Origin: Inia geoffrensis
Lineage: Eukaryota; Chordata; Mammalia; Artiodactyla; Iniidae
Length of the DNA stretch: 64,000 nt
Direction: 5' to 3'
Assembly: GCA_036417435.1 (NCBI GenBank)
Contig: CM070905.1
Span: 21,801,592 to 21,865,591 of the forward strand
In this document: in pieces, positions 11,851 to 24,260 of the stretch
Numbering within the stretch: position 1 is the first letter of the stretch
Layout of the letters: each line of letters begins with the position of its first letter
Notes under the pieces: generated by a model
Databases searched by the model: none
The model's input: only the letters and a program-made list of their open reading frames with translations
What the model was told of the DNA's origin: nothing
Made by a program: the position numbers and the translations under genes

Positions 11851-12239
11851 CACTCACCATGGTACATCAGCATGGCAGCGGAGTCGCTGCGCTCTGATGG
11901 TCAGGAGATCCGGTGACTAGGGAGACAGATCACGTGAGCCGTAGAGAATCTGGGGTGGACTGCAAAATGAGTGGGGTGTGGAGTTCCTGATCTTGAGGTG
12001 CTCCACCAAGTAGGTTTCAGTGATGGCTTGGGAGCAAGACCCGAGTAAATGAGACGCTGTGTGTTAAGTGTCGCAGCAGAGGCCTCACAGACAGACTGGA
12101 AGCCTGTGATCACTTCGGCCTGGGGAGGTTGGGAAGTGGATGTGTAGCTGCTCACCATGTGCAGAAGAAGGAGGAGCCTGTACCAGCCATAGAGGTCCGA
12201 GGATCATTTCGTGAGACGTTGAGAAGGAGCTTGAGGCTC

Positions 12240-12970
12240 AAGGGAGTTGGGGAGTGGGCACGTGGTGGGAAATGAGATTGGAAGGAGCTGTGTCTGTAGT
12301 CCTAGTATCTGGTCTTGGCCCTGTTGACTGTGGGGGAACCATTGGAGGTTTTAAAGTCAGAGGAATGGCACAGATTCACATTTTAGAAAAATGCCCTGGC
12401 AGCAGTAAAAATTGGACCGGAAGGGAGAAAACTAAAGAGAATAGACTGGTTAGGAGACTGGCGCAGTGAGCAGCGGCCCAGATGAGCGAGATGAAGGGCC
12501 TGGATTAGGGCCCTGACAGTGGCGATGAGCGGGGGGGAGGCAGTGTGGAGTGTGCTTTGGGAAGTAGAGTTTGTGAGGCTTATCGACTGGATCTCCATAT
12601 AGCAGTTGTGAGAGAGATGGAAGAATAGCAAATGGCTGTAGATTTTTTTAATCCTCTAGCCATTGGATGAGAGCGTAGAAAGGAAGCTTGGATTTGGTTT
12701 TGGACACCTGAGAACGGGGCATCTAAATGGCAACAACTAGCAGACCGTTGGAAACGTGACTCCAAAGTTTAGGAGAGAAAGATGTGGAGGGTGGAGTCAT
12801 ATGTGTGTGAATGGGTGAGATTACAAAAGGGGAGCTACCTGAGCAGAATGAGGGCGGGCCAAGCAGAGGACCTCTGGACGTTGCAGCATTTAGAGGGCAG
12901 GAAAAGCACATCGAAGAACAGATTCAATAAGGGGAGTACTCAGTATCAGATGCCACTATAAGAGGTCAAG
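12240..12970 (-). repeat. Ancient L2-like antisense repeat
   Basis: Contains phrases of the same family as at 33.7 and 63.2 kb, for example 'gttgactgtgggggaaccat', 'tggttaggagactggcgcag' and 'gtaatgggtgag'-like purine-rich runs. Strongly diverged with approximate ends; no coding signal. Confidence 0.4.
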
Positions 12971-13504
12971 TTGGGATGAGAAGTAGAATGAGGCCATTGG
13001 ATTTGGTCAAGTCAGAGGCTCTCAGTGATAAAAATTGTAATACTGGCATTAGAAACTTCATTCCAATGGCTAAGTGCAGTGGGCATTAATGAGTACAGGC
13101 AGTGAGTATGTATAGGCCATCTTAAAAAACAATTTGAAATAGGAGGTAGATTATGGAAAAAGGGTAGGGGGAGAGTCTTTATTTTGGCATAAGGTAGTAT
13201 AGGTATACTTTGATGGTCTGAATGTCTACACATGCTTGGAACAGCAATTGTAGGAATCAAGAGATAGCTGACTAGGGACAGGTTGTGGAGTATTGCCCAG
13301 CAGCGAGGGCCTGGCTGAAGTGGAAAGCAAGTTTTTCCACCAAATGGGAGAGGTGCTTGAATTTTCTCCCATAGCGCTCTCCTTAGCCTGGGAGCTGGAA
13401 CAAGTAAACTACAACATGACTGTTTATTTAACTATAAATAATTCTTTTGTCAAAAGAACTTATTATAAGGTTCTTTTAAATAACAAGTACTTTTCAGTAG
13501 TCTC

Positions 13505-13882
13505 TGTGTGGTAAAATAGAGAATTGATCATTTTAACCATTTCTAAGTGTACAGTTTTGTGACATTAAGAACATTTAGATTGTTTTGCAACTGTCACCAC
13601 CATCCATCACCAGAACCTTTTTGTCTTCCCCGCTGAAACCCATTAAACACCAACTCATTTCCCCCTGCCCGCAGCCCCAGGCAGCCACTGTTGTACTTAC
13701 TACCTCTATGAATTTAACTACTCTAGGGACCTGATATCAGAGGAATCATACAGTATTTGTCCTTTTGTGACTGGCTTATTCCACTTAGCATAATGTCTTC
13801 AGGCTTCATCCACGTTGTGTCAGCATCCCCATCAGTATTCTTAAAATATGATTTAAACACTTTTTTTTTTTTTTTTTTTTAA
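13505..13882 (-). repeat. L1M 3' end, antisense
   Basis: Typical antisense L1M 3'UTR: 'aagtgtacagttttgtgaca', 'tttgcaactgtcaccaccat', 'ggcttattccacttagcata', followed by a T20 run at 13861-13880. Confidence 0.7.
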
Positions 13883-13957
13883 AGAATGCAACTATTTCAC
13901 AGCCATTCTAAGTTCTCAAGACCCGTCGCATTGGTTTTACAGGGGAGAGGCAGGCAG

Positions 13958-14212
13958 GGGAAGGGAATTCGTAGCATTTACCGTGTGTCAGGTGCTGTAC
14001 TGGTTGCAAATGCTTTTTCTGACAATCTTCCCAACAGCTCTGGGAGGTGGGTACTCCTGTTACTCTGCAGCTGAAGACACTGAACTTCAGAGAGCTGAAG
14101 AAGCTTGGGCGAGGACACACAGCTGGCGCGCAACTGAGCCAGGATTCAAATCCTGGTCCTCCTGATGCCAGGCTCCGTGCTCTTTTTAAAACCCTTCGGC
14201 CTCTCTGTAGTC
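13958..14212 (+). repeat. MIR SINE
   Basis: Near full-length MIR with 'agcatttaccgtgtgtcagg', 'aatcttcccaacagctctgg', 'aggacacacagctggcgcgc' and 'caggattcaaatcctggtc'. Non-coding. Confidence 0.8.
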
Positions 14213-14948
14213 CTGCCTCCACTTCTATTATTCTGAAGGAGTCAAATCTCTTTGCTTTGAGCTGAATGAAGATGTGCTTTTTAAAGTTTTCCTGGTGTTC
14301 AGCAAATGTCCTTGGCTCTTTGTACCATTAAACTCTTGCTGTTTTGTATTTAAGCTTTTAAGAACAGAATCAAACATTTGCCCAAAGTGGAGAATTACTG
14401 GTACAATTAATATAAATAAGTTATTTATTGATGTTATCTGGTGTATTTGTCCAACTTGGAATTTATCTGAGGTAGTTTACAGAACTAAGTTGATAGATTT
14501 ATAGTGTAGATTTTTAAAGGAAAATCCTTTTTTGGACTGAACTTATATTTCAACCCTAATCACAAGTAGGAAATGAGAAAATTTGTATTTAAAAATAAAA
14601 AGTGTATAACCGTTCATTTTTAAGGATCTCACAAAACATTATTCAAGAAATCTGACTACAGTATTTGATGCTGAAAGCCACAATCTGATGCCTTGCTGAA
14701 GATATTTTCTTTTAACCTATGAATGTTTCTCTGAATTCTTGAATCTCCTATCCTGTGCCAGTGAAAGACTTTTTTTTTTTAAAGATCTAAGCACTGATGG
14801 TGACATACCAAGGTTGTTTGAGTGGATGATCCTGACAAAGTAAAAAAAATCATTTACAGAACGGTAATTTCTAGAACTCGGGAGCTTCATGGAAGTAAGC
14901 CAGTGGGCTTCAGTGTCATTTGAAGGCTGTGCTTATTTCTGCATCTTT

Positions 14949-15384
14949 TTTTTTTTTTTTTTTTACATCTTTATTGGAGTATACTTGCCTTACAGTGGTG
15001 TGTTAGTTTCTGCTTTATAACAGTGAATCAGTTATACATATGTTCCCATATCTCTTCCCTCTTGCATCTCCCTCCCACACTCCCTATCCCATCCCTCTAG
15101 GTGGTCACAAAGCACCTGAGCTGATCTCCCTGTGCTATGGGGCTGCTTCCCACTAGCTATCTATTTTACATTTGGTAGTGTATATATGTCCATGCCACTC
15201 TCTCACTTTGTCACAGCTTACCCTTCCCCCTCCCCATATCCTCAAGTCCATTGTCTAGTAGGTCTGTGTCTTTATTCCCGTCTTACCCCTAGGTTCTTCA
15301 TGACATTCTTTTTTTTTCTCAAATTCCATATATATGTGTTAGCATACGGTATTTGTCTTTCTCTTTCTGACTTACTTCACTCTG
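14949..15384 (-). mobile_element. Young 5'-truncated L1, antisense
   Basis: A recent-looking L1 3' end in reverse orientation. It has a poly(T) start, then the L1 3'UTR landmarks 'tctttattggagtatacttg', 'gtggtcacaaagcacctgag' and 'ccactagctatctattttac'. Target duplications TTTCTGCATCTTT lie at 14936-14948 and 15385-15397. Only 3'UTR is present, so it encodes nothing. The same family occurs at 56555-56801 and 57326-58238. Confidence 0.85.
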
Positions 15385-15399
15385 TTTCTGCATCTTTGT

Positions 15400-17193
15400 T
15401 CATTGTTTTGCTTTGAAAACTTTGAGAGCACCACTGAGTTTTTGAGTTTCCTCTGCATTCTGTGACCAGTTGTTATAGAGACCCGAAGTCTGAAGTTTGT
15501 GTTGACTTTAGAAAAGTCATTCTCTGAAGCCCATTTTTGGAGTGAGTTTAAAGAAAGAGGAGTACGAAAGCCAGGTTCAGTCTTATAGTGGATGCTTGGA
15601 AAAGGATAAGTGGTTCCCTGGGACTATTAGAGTGGATCAAATTACCTTCAAAAGTAATGATGAAAACAAAGAATAAGTCAGAGGGACTATGAAACACTCT
15701 AAATTCTTCCTTCAGGCAAATGATACCAAATCATCAAAGATAGATAATTGTTTTCTCTCCATTTTATTTTTTATTTTTTTCTTGAAGATTGACAGAATTA
15801 GAAATTTTACAACCCCCATCAGTGGTACATTTAAGTGTTTTAGTATCCAGGTGATTAAGAAGTACCTGATCTCTTCTGCTTTATTTCAAGACTCTTCCCT
15901 TGTTCTGACTGCATACAATTAAAAGCAACTAATTAATATCTGTAGCAAAAAATTTCTCATCGTAAAAGTCACGGATAAAGCGGGCACTTCCCTACCTAGA
16001 GTCAGGGACTTAAACTGTAGTCAAATGTTCATGCCTTACTGTTTTGTTCAAATGTAAAAGAAAGAACAATGCTCCAGATATAGCAAAATCTTTAAAGTAT
16101 GCAATTTGTGTGACCCTTGCTGAGTCAAGTGAGTGGGTGATGCTGGGAGGAGAGAGTTATAGAAAAAACCGACTTCTAGCAAGGACCCAGGCTAAAGAGA
16201 ACAGGAGTGGGGCTGAGAATATGCTCAAGGAGAAGGAATTTTTTGGAAGGGGGACGCCCGAGTGGTTAGGTGGTGGGTCCAGTGGCTGAGGAGAAAGCTT
16301 TTGAACTGAGAGGACTAGATCTGGGGCCCAGAGGGAAAAGGTCTCGCTCTCTTTACCTTGGGACTTGAGAGGAGAGCTCAGCCTGCGCCTGGGTGTGGAG
16401 GTAGAGTGGCCTAACAGAGAGTACTGACTTCCAGGGAATTGCCGCCCAGAGGGAAAGGAAATATCGTGGAAGGCCTAGGAGAGTCTTTTTAATGTTCCAC
16501 ACCTACCATGAAATTGCATACTGTGAGACTGTTGTGCTTAAAACTTAATCCAAATGGATAGCATTTGTATTCCCGAGATACACACGTAGTAAATATTTTT
16601 GGTGTATTTGAACAAACTCTCAAGTCTGTTATTCACTACGGAGTACCAAGTAGGGGATTCCTGTTAGCAGACAAGAGAGAGCAGGATATGATGTCTTCAC
16701 AGGACAAAACTCCGATACATTTAATTCAGGTAAGATGACAAAACCCAAGTGTGAAATCTCAGGGGGGCAGAAAAGTACCCTTTTTTTTGTATAGCATTTG
16801 ATCCTTAAAAATTATTCTCTAATTATCATCTCTCAGAACATGGCTGGATTTGGCCCACTTAAACTGCCATAGGTCCAAGAAGGGTAGAGATCTGGAGTTT
16901 ATTCATTCATTTGGGAAAAGGAACCCCAGGAGGAAACATAGAATGTAGACCCTGGAGATATGATAATATAACGTGATTGTCCTCAGTGCAGGTGGAATCC
17001 TAAACCCTGGGATAAGTTTGAGGTATAGAGGTTACATGACTTTAGTTTATTATCCTCTGGTTTTTGTCTTCATTGTCTGCACTGTTGTTATGTTTTATGA
17101 AACTTAGTAGAGCATTCTCTAATTTGGAGCAGGAATTATTCTTTGATACCAGGCAACACCTTAGCTAACTTCCTCAATCAGGATATGTTTAGT
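15400..17193. other. Intronic DNA without recognised features
   Basis: About 1.8 kb with no repeat I can name and no exon with acceptable splice sites. An 81-codon frame at 16044-16289 lacks any recognisable domain and is treated as chance. Confidence 0.35.
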
Positions 17194-17206
17194 CAACAGA
17201 TAACTC

Positions 17207-17578
17207 TTTTTTTTAAAAAATAAATTTTATTTATTTATTTGGGCTGCGTTGGGTCTTCGTTGCTGCGTGTGGCCTTTCCCTAGTTGTGGCGAGTGGGAGT
17301 TACTCTTCGTTGTGGTGCATGAGTTTCTCATTGCGGTGGCTTCTCTTGTTGAGGAGCACGGGCTCTAGGCCCATGGGCTTCAGTAGCTGTGGCACGTGGG
17401 CTTAGGAGCTGTGGCACACAGGCCCTAGAGCACAGGCTCAGTAGTTGTGGCGCACGGGCTTAGCTGCTCCACGGCTTAGCTGCTGTGTGGCATGTGGGAT
17501 CTTACCGGACCAGGGCTCGAACCCGTGTCCCTTGCATTGGCAGGCGGATTCTTAACCATTGCGCCACCAGGGAAGCCC
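17207..17578 (-). mobile_element. CHR-1 type SINE (long form)
   Basis: Minus-strand long CHR SINE with an A-rich tail (17207-17235), the CHR-1 body 'gggctgcgttgggtcttcgt', and the tRNA-like head at the right edge. Target duplications CAACAGATAACTCTT lie at 17194-17208 and 17579-17593, overlapping the tail by two bases. Confidence 0.88.
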
Positions 17579-17699
17579 CAACAGATAACTCTTGACACAT
17601 ACTAAATACAAGTGCGTTGCCTGCTTTGGGTGGATACTACGATGAAATCAGAGGCAGACATTATTCTCAAGTTGGTCTAGTGGGAGGGGAGGATGGACT

Positions 17700-17945
17700 G
17701 AGGGTTGGGAACTTGGGTTCTGCAGTCAGACCCAACCTGGGTTCAGATCCTGGTTTTGACATGTTCTAGATACATAACCTTGGAAAAAGCTGCTCAGCTT
17801 CTTTAAGCCTTCCAAGGTTACACACCTAGTACACGTCAACACCAGGACCTGTGTAGTAGTACCTATTTCATAGGAGTGCTGGAGATAATAGTTTGTAAAC
17901 TCAGGAACTTAGGAAGTCCTCTGTAAACACTGGCAACACACACAG
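17700..17945 (+). repeat. MIRb-type SINE
   Basis: Landmarks 'gttctgcagtcagacccaac', 'gttcagatcctggttttgac', 'agtacctatttcataggagt' and 'agtcctctgtaaacactgg' follow the MIRb order, with an insertion in the centre. Confidence 0.6.
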
Positions 17946-19279
17946 TTGAACAGAATGCTGCCCTATGGGTCTAGGACATTATGACTGCTGGAAGTTCAGT
18001 GTTAGAGGTAGGACTTGGGGAGTTATCTACATGGAAGCAATCATCCAGACTGTATGACTTCGAATGACATTGCCAGACATAAGCACAAGAAATAACAGGA
18101 CAGAACACAGAATATTATTTTTTTTTTAAAATCCACGAAAGCGGACTAGCAATTACATTTATCTTCTTTGATGTTTTGTTTTATTACCTTGTGGTAACTC
18201 AGATGCTACAGGAGTTGAATCAGACTGATACCAATATGAAGATGACTTAACTCATCAACTCTTTTTAACACACAGTTATTGAGCCTTTTGTATACACCTG
18301 TCACGGGTTCTAGCACTAGATCTGCTCTTTCAGTTCTGAAAACAAAACAGGCTAAGAAGCCATCTGGCTGGTTAGCTGTCAAACTCGGGAGTTTGGCTGA
18401 CTGTTAAAGATAGGTGGCTATAGATGTTGAAGAGTTTTCATGCACAATGAATGAAACTGCTAAATAATAATTTGGTAAATAATAAAGAAGTGTTGGAGAT
18501 GGATTTCTTAGCTCACTATTTTGTTCAGACATTGTGGTCTCAACTTATTTAAATATCTGTAAATGTTTAATATCACTGATTGCCCTGTCACGTGCTTTAT
18601 TCTTTAAAAAAAGTTACATAATATTTGATACATGCAAAAGGTTATATAAATCTATAAATTAGTAAAACATTATCAATACATTGAAGCTACTGTGTGAGGA
18701 GGAGCTTAACTTGTTTACTGCATTATTACAGCTTACTAAACATTATTGGTCAATAATTAAATATTTCCAGAACGCCACCTCTCTGTCTCCTGCCAAGCAT
18801 CTGGTGTGGGCCTGGGGTCTTTGTTGGTCAGTCAGTTTAGTGTTTGGGAAAAACAGATGGACACGGACCAGAGGGGTGTGAGGATGAGCTGGCATCGGTG
18901 TCTGTCACCACATCTAACCAAGAAGAGAGAATTAGCGGCTGCCGCAGTTCCTCCTCCTCCGTCTGAAGTGAATTCCTCTTTTGGCGAACTCTCCCTGGAG
19001 CCGTTTGTGGCCAGGGATTCTGGGAAATGTAGTTCCACCTAAGTTGAGTTGATACAGCACAAACCAGCACACGTTTCTGTACTTGTTTGTTGTATTGTAA
19101 ACAAGAGAGACATTCAGAATTATTTCTGCTTAGAAGATATCAGAAGAGTTATTTAAGATACCAGAATAGTTTAAAAATAGAGTTTAACTTGATTTATATC
19201 ATTGTTTCCTTTTCCATTAAACTATATTTTTATTTTCAAAGCCATGAGATAACTTAAAACAGGAGTAATATAATCTTAC
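17946..19279. other. Intronic DNA, no recognised feature
   Basis: Mostly unique AT-rich sequence. A small L2-like fragment may lie at about 18270-18400. The patch at 18880-19040 is more GC-rich and open on both strands, but shows no convincing splice pair. Confidence 0.3.
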
Positions 19280-19331
19280 CTTCTTCTCTTGAAAGAATTC
19301 TTTTAATTTGATAAGTAATTTGAACCTCGAG
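19280..19331 (-). CDS. Internal coding exon of an unnamed minus-strand gene
   Basis: A 52-nt exon with a strong acceptor (ttgtcttgtttcttttag) and a consensus donor (GAAG|GTAAGA). The reading phase is one completing base then 17 codons, SRFKLLIKLKEFFQEKK, ending in phase 0. The first base completes the ACC codon begun by the exon at 24187-24260. The end joins in phase to the exon at 3177-3326. The peptide is rich in Lys, Leu and Phe and is compatible with an amphipathic helix. No family is recognised. A second frame is also open, but it does not fit the flanking exons. Confidence 0.6.
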
Positions 19332-19391
19332 CTAAAAGAAACAAGACAAAATAATAAAAAAAAATTATCCAGTACAGTGCCATCTAGTGAT

Positions 19392-19885
19392 AAATAATTT
19401 CCTTTCTGGTTGAAGATCACTACTACATTTTACTTCTTGATAAATCAAGAACTTCTTTTTTTTTTGGCTGTGTTGGGTCTTCATTGTGGTGCACGGGCTT
19501 CTCATTGCTGTGGTTTCTCTTGTTGCAGAGCATAGGCTCTAGGCATGTGGGCTTCAGTAGTCGTAGCACGTGGGCTCAGTAGTTGTGGCTCTCGGGCTTC
19601 AGTAATTGCGGTGCATGGGCTCAGTAGTTGTGGCTTGCGGGCTCTAGAGCGCAGGCTCAGTAGTTGTGGCACACGGGCTTAGTTGCTCCGTGGCATGTGG
19701 GATCTTCCTGGACCAGGGTTGGAACCTGTGTCACCTGCATTGACAGGCGGATTCTCAACCACTGTACCGCCAGGTTAGTCCCAAGAACTTCATTTTTAAT
19801 CATGCCAAATAATTTACTTTCTGGTTGAAGATCGCTGCTACATTTTACTTCTTGAAAAATCAAGAACTTCATTTTTAATCATGCC
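19392..19885. repeat. 79-bp tandem duplication, one copy split by a SINE
   Basis: The segment at 19807-19885 (starting aaataatttactttctggtt, ending atttttaatcatgcc) recurs as 19392-19455 plus 19783-19806. The two halves of the first copy are separated by a CHR-1 SINE. Outside the SINE the copies differ at only a few positions. Confidence 0.85.
19456..19782 (-). mobile_element. CHR-1 type SINE (long form)
   Basis: Minus-strand long CHR copy, older-looking than its neighbours (head reads ctgtaccgccaggttagtcc). The target duplication AAGAACTTC lies at 19447-19455 and 19783-19791. It is inserted into one copy of the 79-bp duplication. Confidence 0.85.
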
Positions 19886-19971
19886 TAACTCCTAAGACAT
19901 ATTAGGGGACTATTCCTAAATAAACCAAATATTTGCAAATAATTAAAAATAACCAGAAAAAAAAGAGCTAG

Positions 19972-20186
19972 GGGGCTTCTCTGGTGGTGCAGTGGTTGAG
20001 AGTCCGCCTGCTGATGCAGGGGACGTGGGTTCGTGCCCTGGTCCAGGAAGATCCCACATGCCGTGGAGCGGCTGGGCCCGTGAGCCATGGCCACTGAGCC
20101 TGCGCGTCCAGATCCTGTGCTCTGCAATGGGAGAGGCCACAGCAGTGAGAGGCCCACGTACCGCAAAAAAAAAAAAAAAAAAAAAA
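19972..20186 (+). mobile_element. CHR-2 type SINE (cetacean)
   Basis: Plus-strand CHR-2 with a diverged head (ggcttctctggtggtgcag) and a long A22 tail. Target duplications AGAGCTAG lie at 19964-19971 and 20187-20194. Confidence 0.9.
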
Positions 20187-20324
20187 AGAGCTAGGAAAGT
20201 TCTTTTATCCTCAGATTTTATTCTACATCTACATCTGCATATGTAATGAGTCACAATTTGTCCATTTACTGGATACCATTTGGAGGAGGAAAATTTTTTT
20301 GTTTTTGAAAAGAATAGGATTATT

Positions 20325-20680
20325 TTAGAAGCGTGATGTAGTGGAATGAACGTGGGCTTTAAAATCAGGCAGGCAAAGGTTTGTCTTTTGGACCTTATTT
20401 TTCTTATGATCTGCCAGGCAGTGTTGTTCCAAGAACTTTATATGTACTGAATCATTAAATATTCACGAAAACGTGATGAGGAATTTTGCAAATGAGGAAA
20501 CCAAGGCTCACAGAACAGTTAAGTGTTAGGGTGTTTATCTCATTGCTTTTGGGTTATTTGTGTGTTTGTTTCTCTAAAACAGAGTGACTCTTTGCAGGGA
20601 AGGTCTTATTAGTATTTGTTTTCCCAGCACCTAGTATAGGTTCATATGTCTCCAATTCAGCTGGTGAATATTTGACTTAC
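20325..20680 (+). repeat. MIR pair followed by an L2 3' end
   Basis: Two MIR-like fragments in the same orientation (about 20325-20395 and 20400-20530, the second with 'aaatgaggaaaccaaggctc') are followed by an L2-like 3' end with 'tgttttcccagcacctagta' and a final ggtgaatatttgactta. Confidence 0.6.
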
Positions 20681-20819
20681 TGATTTTTTTTTTTGCTTCC
20701 ATAAAATGAAGATACAATAGCCACAACAAGACAATATAAAATTAAATTGTTTAGTTAAAATGTCAGTGTTTTCTCTGTTTTCTTTGAGTGAAAAAAATAC
20801 GTAATTTAAAAAAATTACA

Positions 20820-21020
20820 CAGTGAGAAATCCTAGGTTCTAGTCTCTAGTTTTAATTTTAATCTCAGTTATACATGCAGAGAATTCAAAGAGTCCAGGGG
20901 TTGTACAAGGCTTGTTACAAAACTCAGCAGTCTCCCAACTCTTACCCCCACCCCAGTCCCTGCTCTCTGAGACCTAATTGTTTTGTTATTTACCTCCAGA
21001 TCTCCAGATCTCCAAGTAGC
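20820..21020 (-). repeat. L1M fragment, antisense
   Basis: Phrases such as 'agagaattcaaagagtccag', 'acaaaactcagcagtctccc' and 'cccaccccagtccctgctct' fit the old L1ME 3'UTR in antisense. A GTAAAT donor look-alike at its edge was rejected for that reason. Confidence 0.5.
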
Positions 21021-22670
21021 ATGTTGCTCTTTTTCCAGTTTTAATTTTTCAGTCTTAGGCATTACCTTTGACTTCTCATGATAGGGGAAGAGGATTTATC
21101 TTTCTTATGCACCCTCACTCTATATGCAGAACCCTCCTACCTTCTCGTTATAATTACATTTTGAATAATAATCAGTGATTACATTATTATGACCATGAAA
21201 ACATTATTCACAGCTGAGGCATATAATCCATGGTTACTTTTTCTTTCCAACACAGCTTTTTGTTTTCCCTGGTGTTAATAATTGTCTTTTTTTGGAGAGA
21301 AGACGTTTGCTTACTTAGATTTTATGTATTTGTCACTTATTCCTCCCTAAACTCTTCCCCAGATGTCTAAATATAGTTAGGGTATGTGACCTTGACCCAG
21401 TTGTTTAACTCTTCAGCTAAAATATTTTGTCATTTATGGTGTGAAAGGTCCAGACGACATGAAGACTTATGCTACCGTATCTTTAAAACTTTATGGTTGC
21501 ATGAAACAGACATCTGGATATTTTGTGCTGATCACATCCTTAGTGGACAGCACTGCCAGCCAGCATACAGCCCTCCTCTCTGACCTTGGTGGTCTTTTCT
21601 TGGGTAGCTGGAGCGTCTCTACTCCAGGGCGGCATGGGGCTCAAGGTCTGACTGGAAGTGGAGCCCCACTTGTGTGTGACCAAGACTGTTAGTCAGCAAA
21701 AGCTGTGTCAAGCATGCATAATAAGCTAGCAATACCCCCAGTCCATCCAGAAGATCAGAGATTCTTTGATTAGGGAAATTTACTTGAGTCTTTTGAAGCA
21801 CTGGTTATCTTTTATAGTGAATAGTCATAGAAGGAGAGTGGATAAATAAAGTTGCCAGGGTGAAATACAGAATAAATGGCATAGAATATATGAGCAGACA
21901 TTAATTAAAATTTTGTTCGAAACAAAAATAAAGCAGAAAAAACCCTTGGCAGTAGCTTCTCAGAGATTGTTGTAAGAAATAATGTTGGAGACCTAAGCAT
22001 GAATGATCCAGTGACTAAGCTTTGTGGATGTTTTGTTTACCTCCGTCATAGACCTGGTATGCTTGTGAATAGTGTCTGAGATGTTATTTGGGCGGATGTC
22101 ATAATTACTTTATCTATGTGTAGAAGAAAAACTAGAGGACAGAATGAGTCTGTCCTGTTTTCGTAGAGAACTTGCTACAGAAGCTGTCATTATCGGCGGC
22201 CAGCACTAGGAGGCCACAGAGACCGTGATTCTGAAGGACTCAGGTTCATGCATCTTTCCTGTTGGAGTTGAAATAGAAACCTAGGGTAAAAAGCCCAGTT
22301 GACGTGCTGTAAAAACTTAAAATTCAGGAACAGATAAACTAGATCGTCATCCTGGTTTTCATAATGCGGTGATAAATGAGTTGAAAATATGCAGCGCTGC
22401 CTCTTTATATGCCTGTGACATTGTTTGTAAATAAAATAAGCAAAGTGCGTATTCTTACTAATGCATTTTTTAAAATTGTACTTCTGGTTTTTAGTTCTTG
22501 AACCTCTGGATCTAGGCCCTGACTACCTTAGGCTTGGATGATTTCAGTAGCTTCTTAATTGATGACACTTTTGGTCTCATTTGCCTCCAGTCCATTCTAT
22601 TTATTGAAAACTAGAGTTTTCATCAGAAATAGTTTTGGCCACGTGTGTCCTCTGACTAGAAACCTTTTTT
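21021..22670. other. Intronic DNA with MIR-like core, otherwise unassigned
   Basis: About 21380-21440 resembles a MIR core (gtgaccttgacccagttgtt). The adjoining plus-strand frame 21417-21692 is open and protein-like, but its acceptor lies within the MIR-like stretch, so I do not call an exon. The rest has no recognised feature. Confidence 0.35.
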
Positions 22671-23720
22671 TCAAACCCAAAAGACCCAGACAAGTGTTCA
22701 TGGTTTGGAAGACTCAATATTGTTAAGATGCCCATTTCTTCCCAACTTGACCTGTACATCGAAGGAAGGCCATCCTAATCAAAATCCTAACATGCCTTTT
22801 CTAGGAATTGACACGATCATGCTTAAATGCTTATATTTATGTCAAAATGTATTGATCCTAGAAGAGCTAAAACAGTCTTGAAAAAGAAAAATAAAGTTAG
22901 ATGAGTTACACCCACCTAACGTCAAGACAATATAACGCCACAGTAAACAACACGGTGTTTATGTAAGGAGAAACATAGAGCAACGTAACAGGGGAAGGAG
23001 TACAGGAACAGAGCTATACATATGTAAGCTATTGATTCTTAACAAACTTTAAGGTAATTCAATGGCAAAGAGCTTTATATTTTTAATAAGTGCTCCTGGA
23101 ACAAGTAGACATCCTATACCAAAAACTTATAAACAAACAAAAATCCTCCTCCCCCATGCCAGACATAAAACTTAATTGAAATATACCATAGACCTAAACA
23201 TAAGGGCAAAATCATAAAAATTCTAGAAGGAAACAGGAGAACATCCTTGTGGACTTTGAATAGGCACACTTTTTACAGAATACCAAAAACACTGAATATT
23301 AAGCCTAATTTATATTTTGGTCAGGATTAAAATCATCTGTTCTTCAAAAAGCTGTTAAGGGAATTAAAAGATAAGCCATGAACTAGGAGAAAATATTTGC
23401 AATATATTTATCTGATAAAAGAACCGTATCCAAAAATAACCTATATAATGCCTTAACTGTAACCTAAGGAGAAATAATTTTAAATAAATAATTAATTTTA
23501 AATGACGTGTTACAATGCATAACTGACGTTGTAAGATGTTTGCAATTAGAGAGAGAATTATTCTGAAGGGGACAGCTGGGAATTCAGAATGATACCAGGG
23601 AGAGGGTTGCTGTCTATAACGTGAAGGATTGTTGTCAGTCTCTGAACAAAACTATTTTGTTTTCATGGTTTTTGAATATATATTAAAACTATGCAGAATT
23701 TAAAAAAAAGAAAGAATAAG
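22670..23720 (+). repeat. L1M fragment, sense
   Basis: A broken remnant of L1 ORF2 3' sequence: 'ccatcctaatcaaaatccta', 'ggagaacatccttgtggact' and 'aactaggagaaaatatttgc' follow L1 order. Frames are closed by many stops. Confidence 0.65.
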
Positions 23721-23829
23721 GTGTTCTTTTATTTCTCTGCCTTTCCTGTTAGTGCTAAATATAATATTCTAAAAAGGGAAATATTATTTTACTGATTGTA
23801 GCACATCTTACTGGCTGCTTTCCCTGTGA

Positions 23830-24145
23830 CCTTTCACCACTCTCTTCTTTTCTAACAGAATCCCTGTTTGGTGATTTTCTCTGATTTGCAGACAGAGGCA
23901 TTTGGCTAACTCCTCCCCCTTCAGCCTCAGTTTAGATTCTCCAGTCTCTCACAGCTCCATGTACATCTCCTGTCATGGACTTGCTGTACTGTGCTGTGAT
24001 GGATCATTGTTGGTACCACAATTGGCCACAAGCTCTGAGAGAGCAGGAACTTTCTCTTACTCACAGTTGTGTTCTTAGGAACTAGCCTGGTGCCTGGTGA
24101 CTGATAAGTTTTTAGTATCTACATTTGTTCATATTACCCTGAAAG
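23830..24145 (+). repeat. L2 3' end, sense
   Basis: Pyrimidine-rich region followed by 'acaagctctgagagagcagg', 'aactttctcttactcacagt' and 'ctagcctggtgcctggtgac', the order of an L2 3' end. Confidence 0.6.
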
Positions 24146-24186
24146 TAGACACAGGGTTTCTGAGGCAGGGATAGATTATTACTTAC

Positions 24187-24260
24187 GTCAGTAACCTAAG
24201 ACAAGAGGCTCTGAGTTTGTAACTCTGGAATGTCTCCATGACCCTGGTTTCATCATCCTT
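24187..24260 (-). CDS. Internal coding exon of an unnamed minus-strand gene
   Basis: A 74-nt exon bounded by a clean acceptor (tatgttcacatttcag) and a near-perfect donor (TGAC|GTAAGT). Only one frame is open. It starts in phase 0 with KDDETRVMETFQSYKLRASC and ends with CLRLL plus two bases (AC), which the first base of the 19280-19331 exon completes to Thr. Two of three frames contain stops, so the fit with the next exon is informative. No domain is recognised. The peptide is charged and likely helical. Confidence 0.6.

Noticed and set aside
20990..21075. Minus-strand segment ending in GGAG|GTAAAT with a charged open frame
   Set aside because: It overlaps an antisense L1M fragment, and the upstream acceptor is weak.
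21417..21692. Plus-strand frame LKYFVIYGVKGPDDMKTYAT... preceded by an acceptor-like cttcag
   Set aside because: The acceptor falls inside a MIR-like core, and there is no good donor. The frame is protein-like but unsupported.
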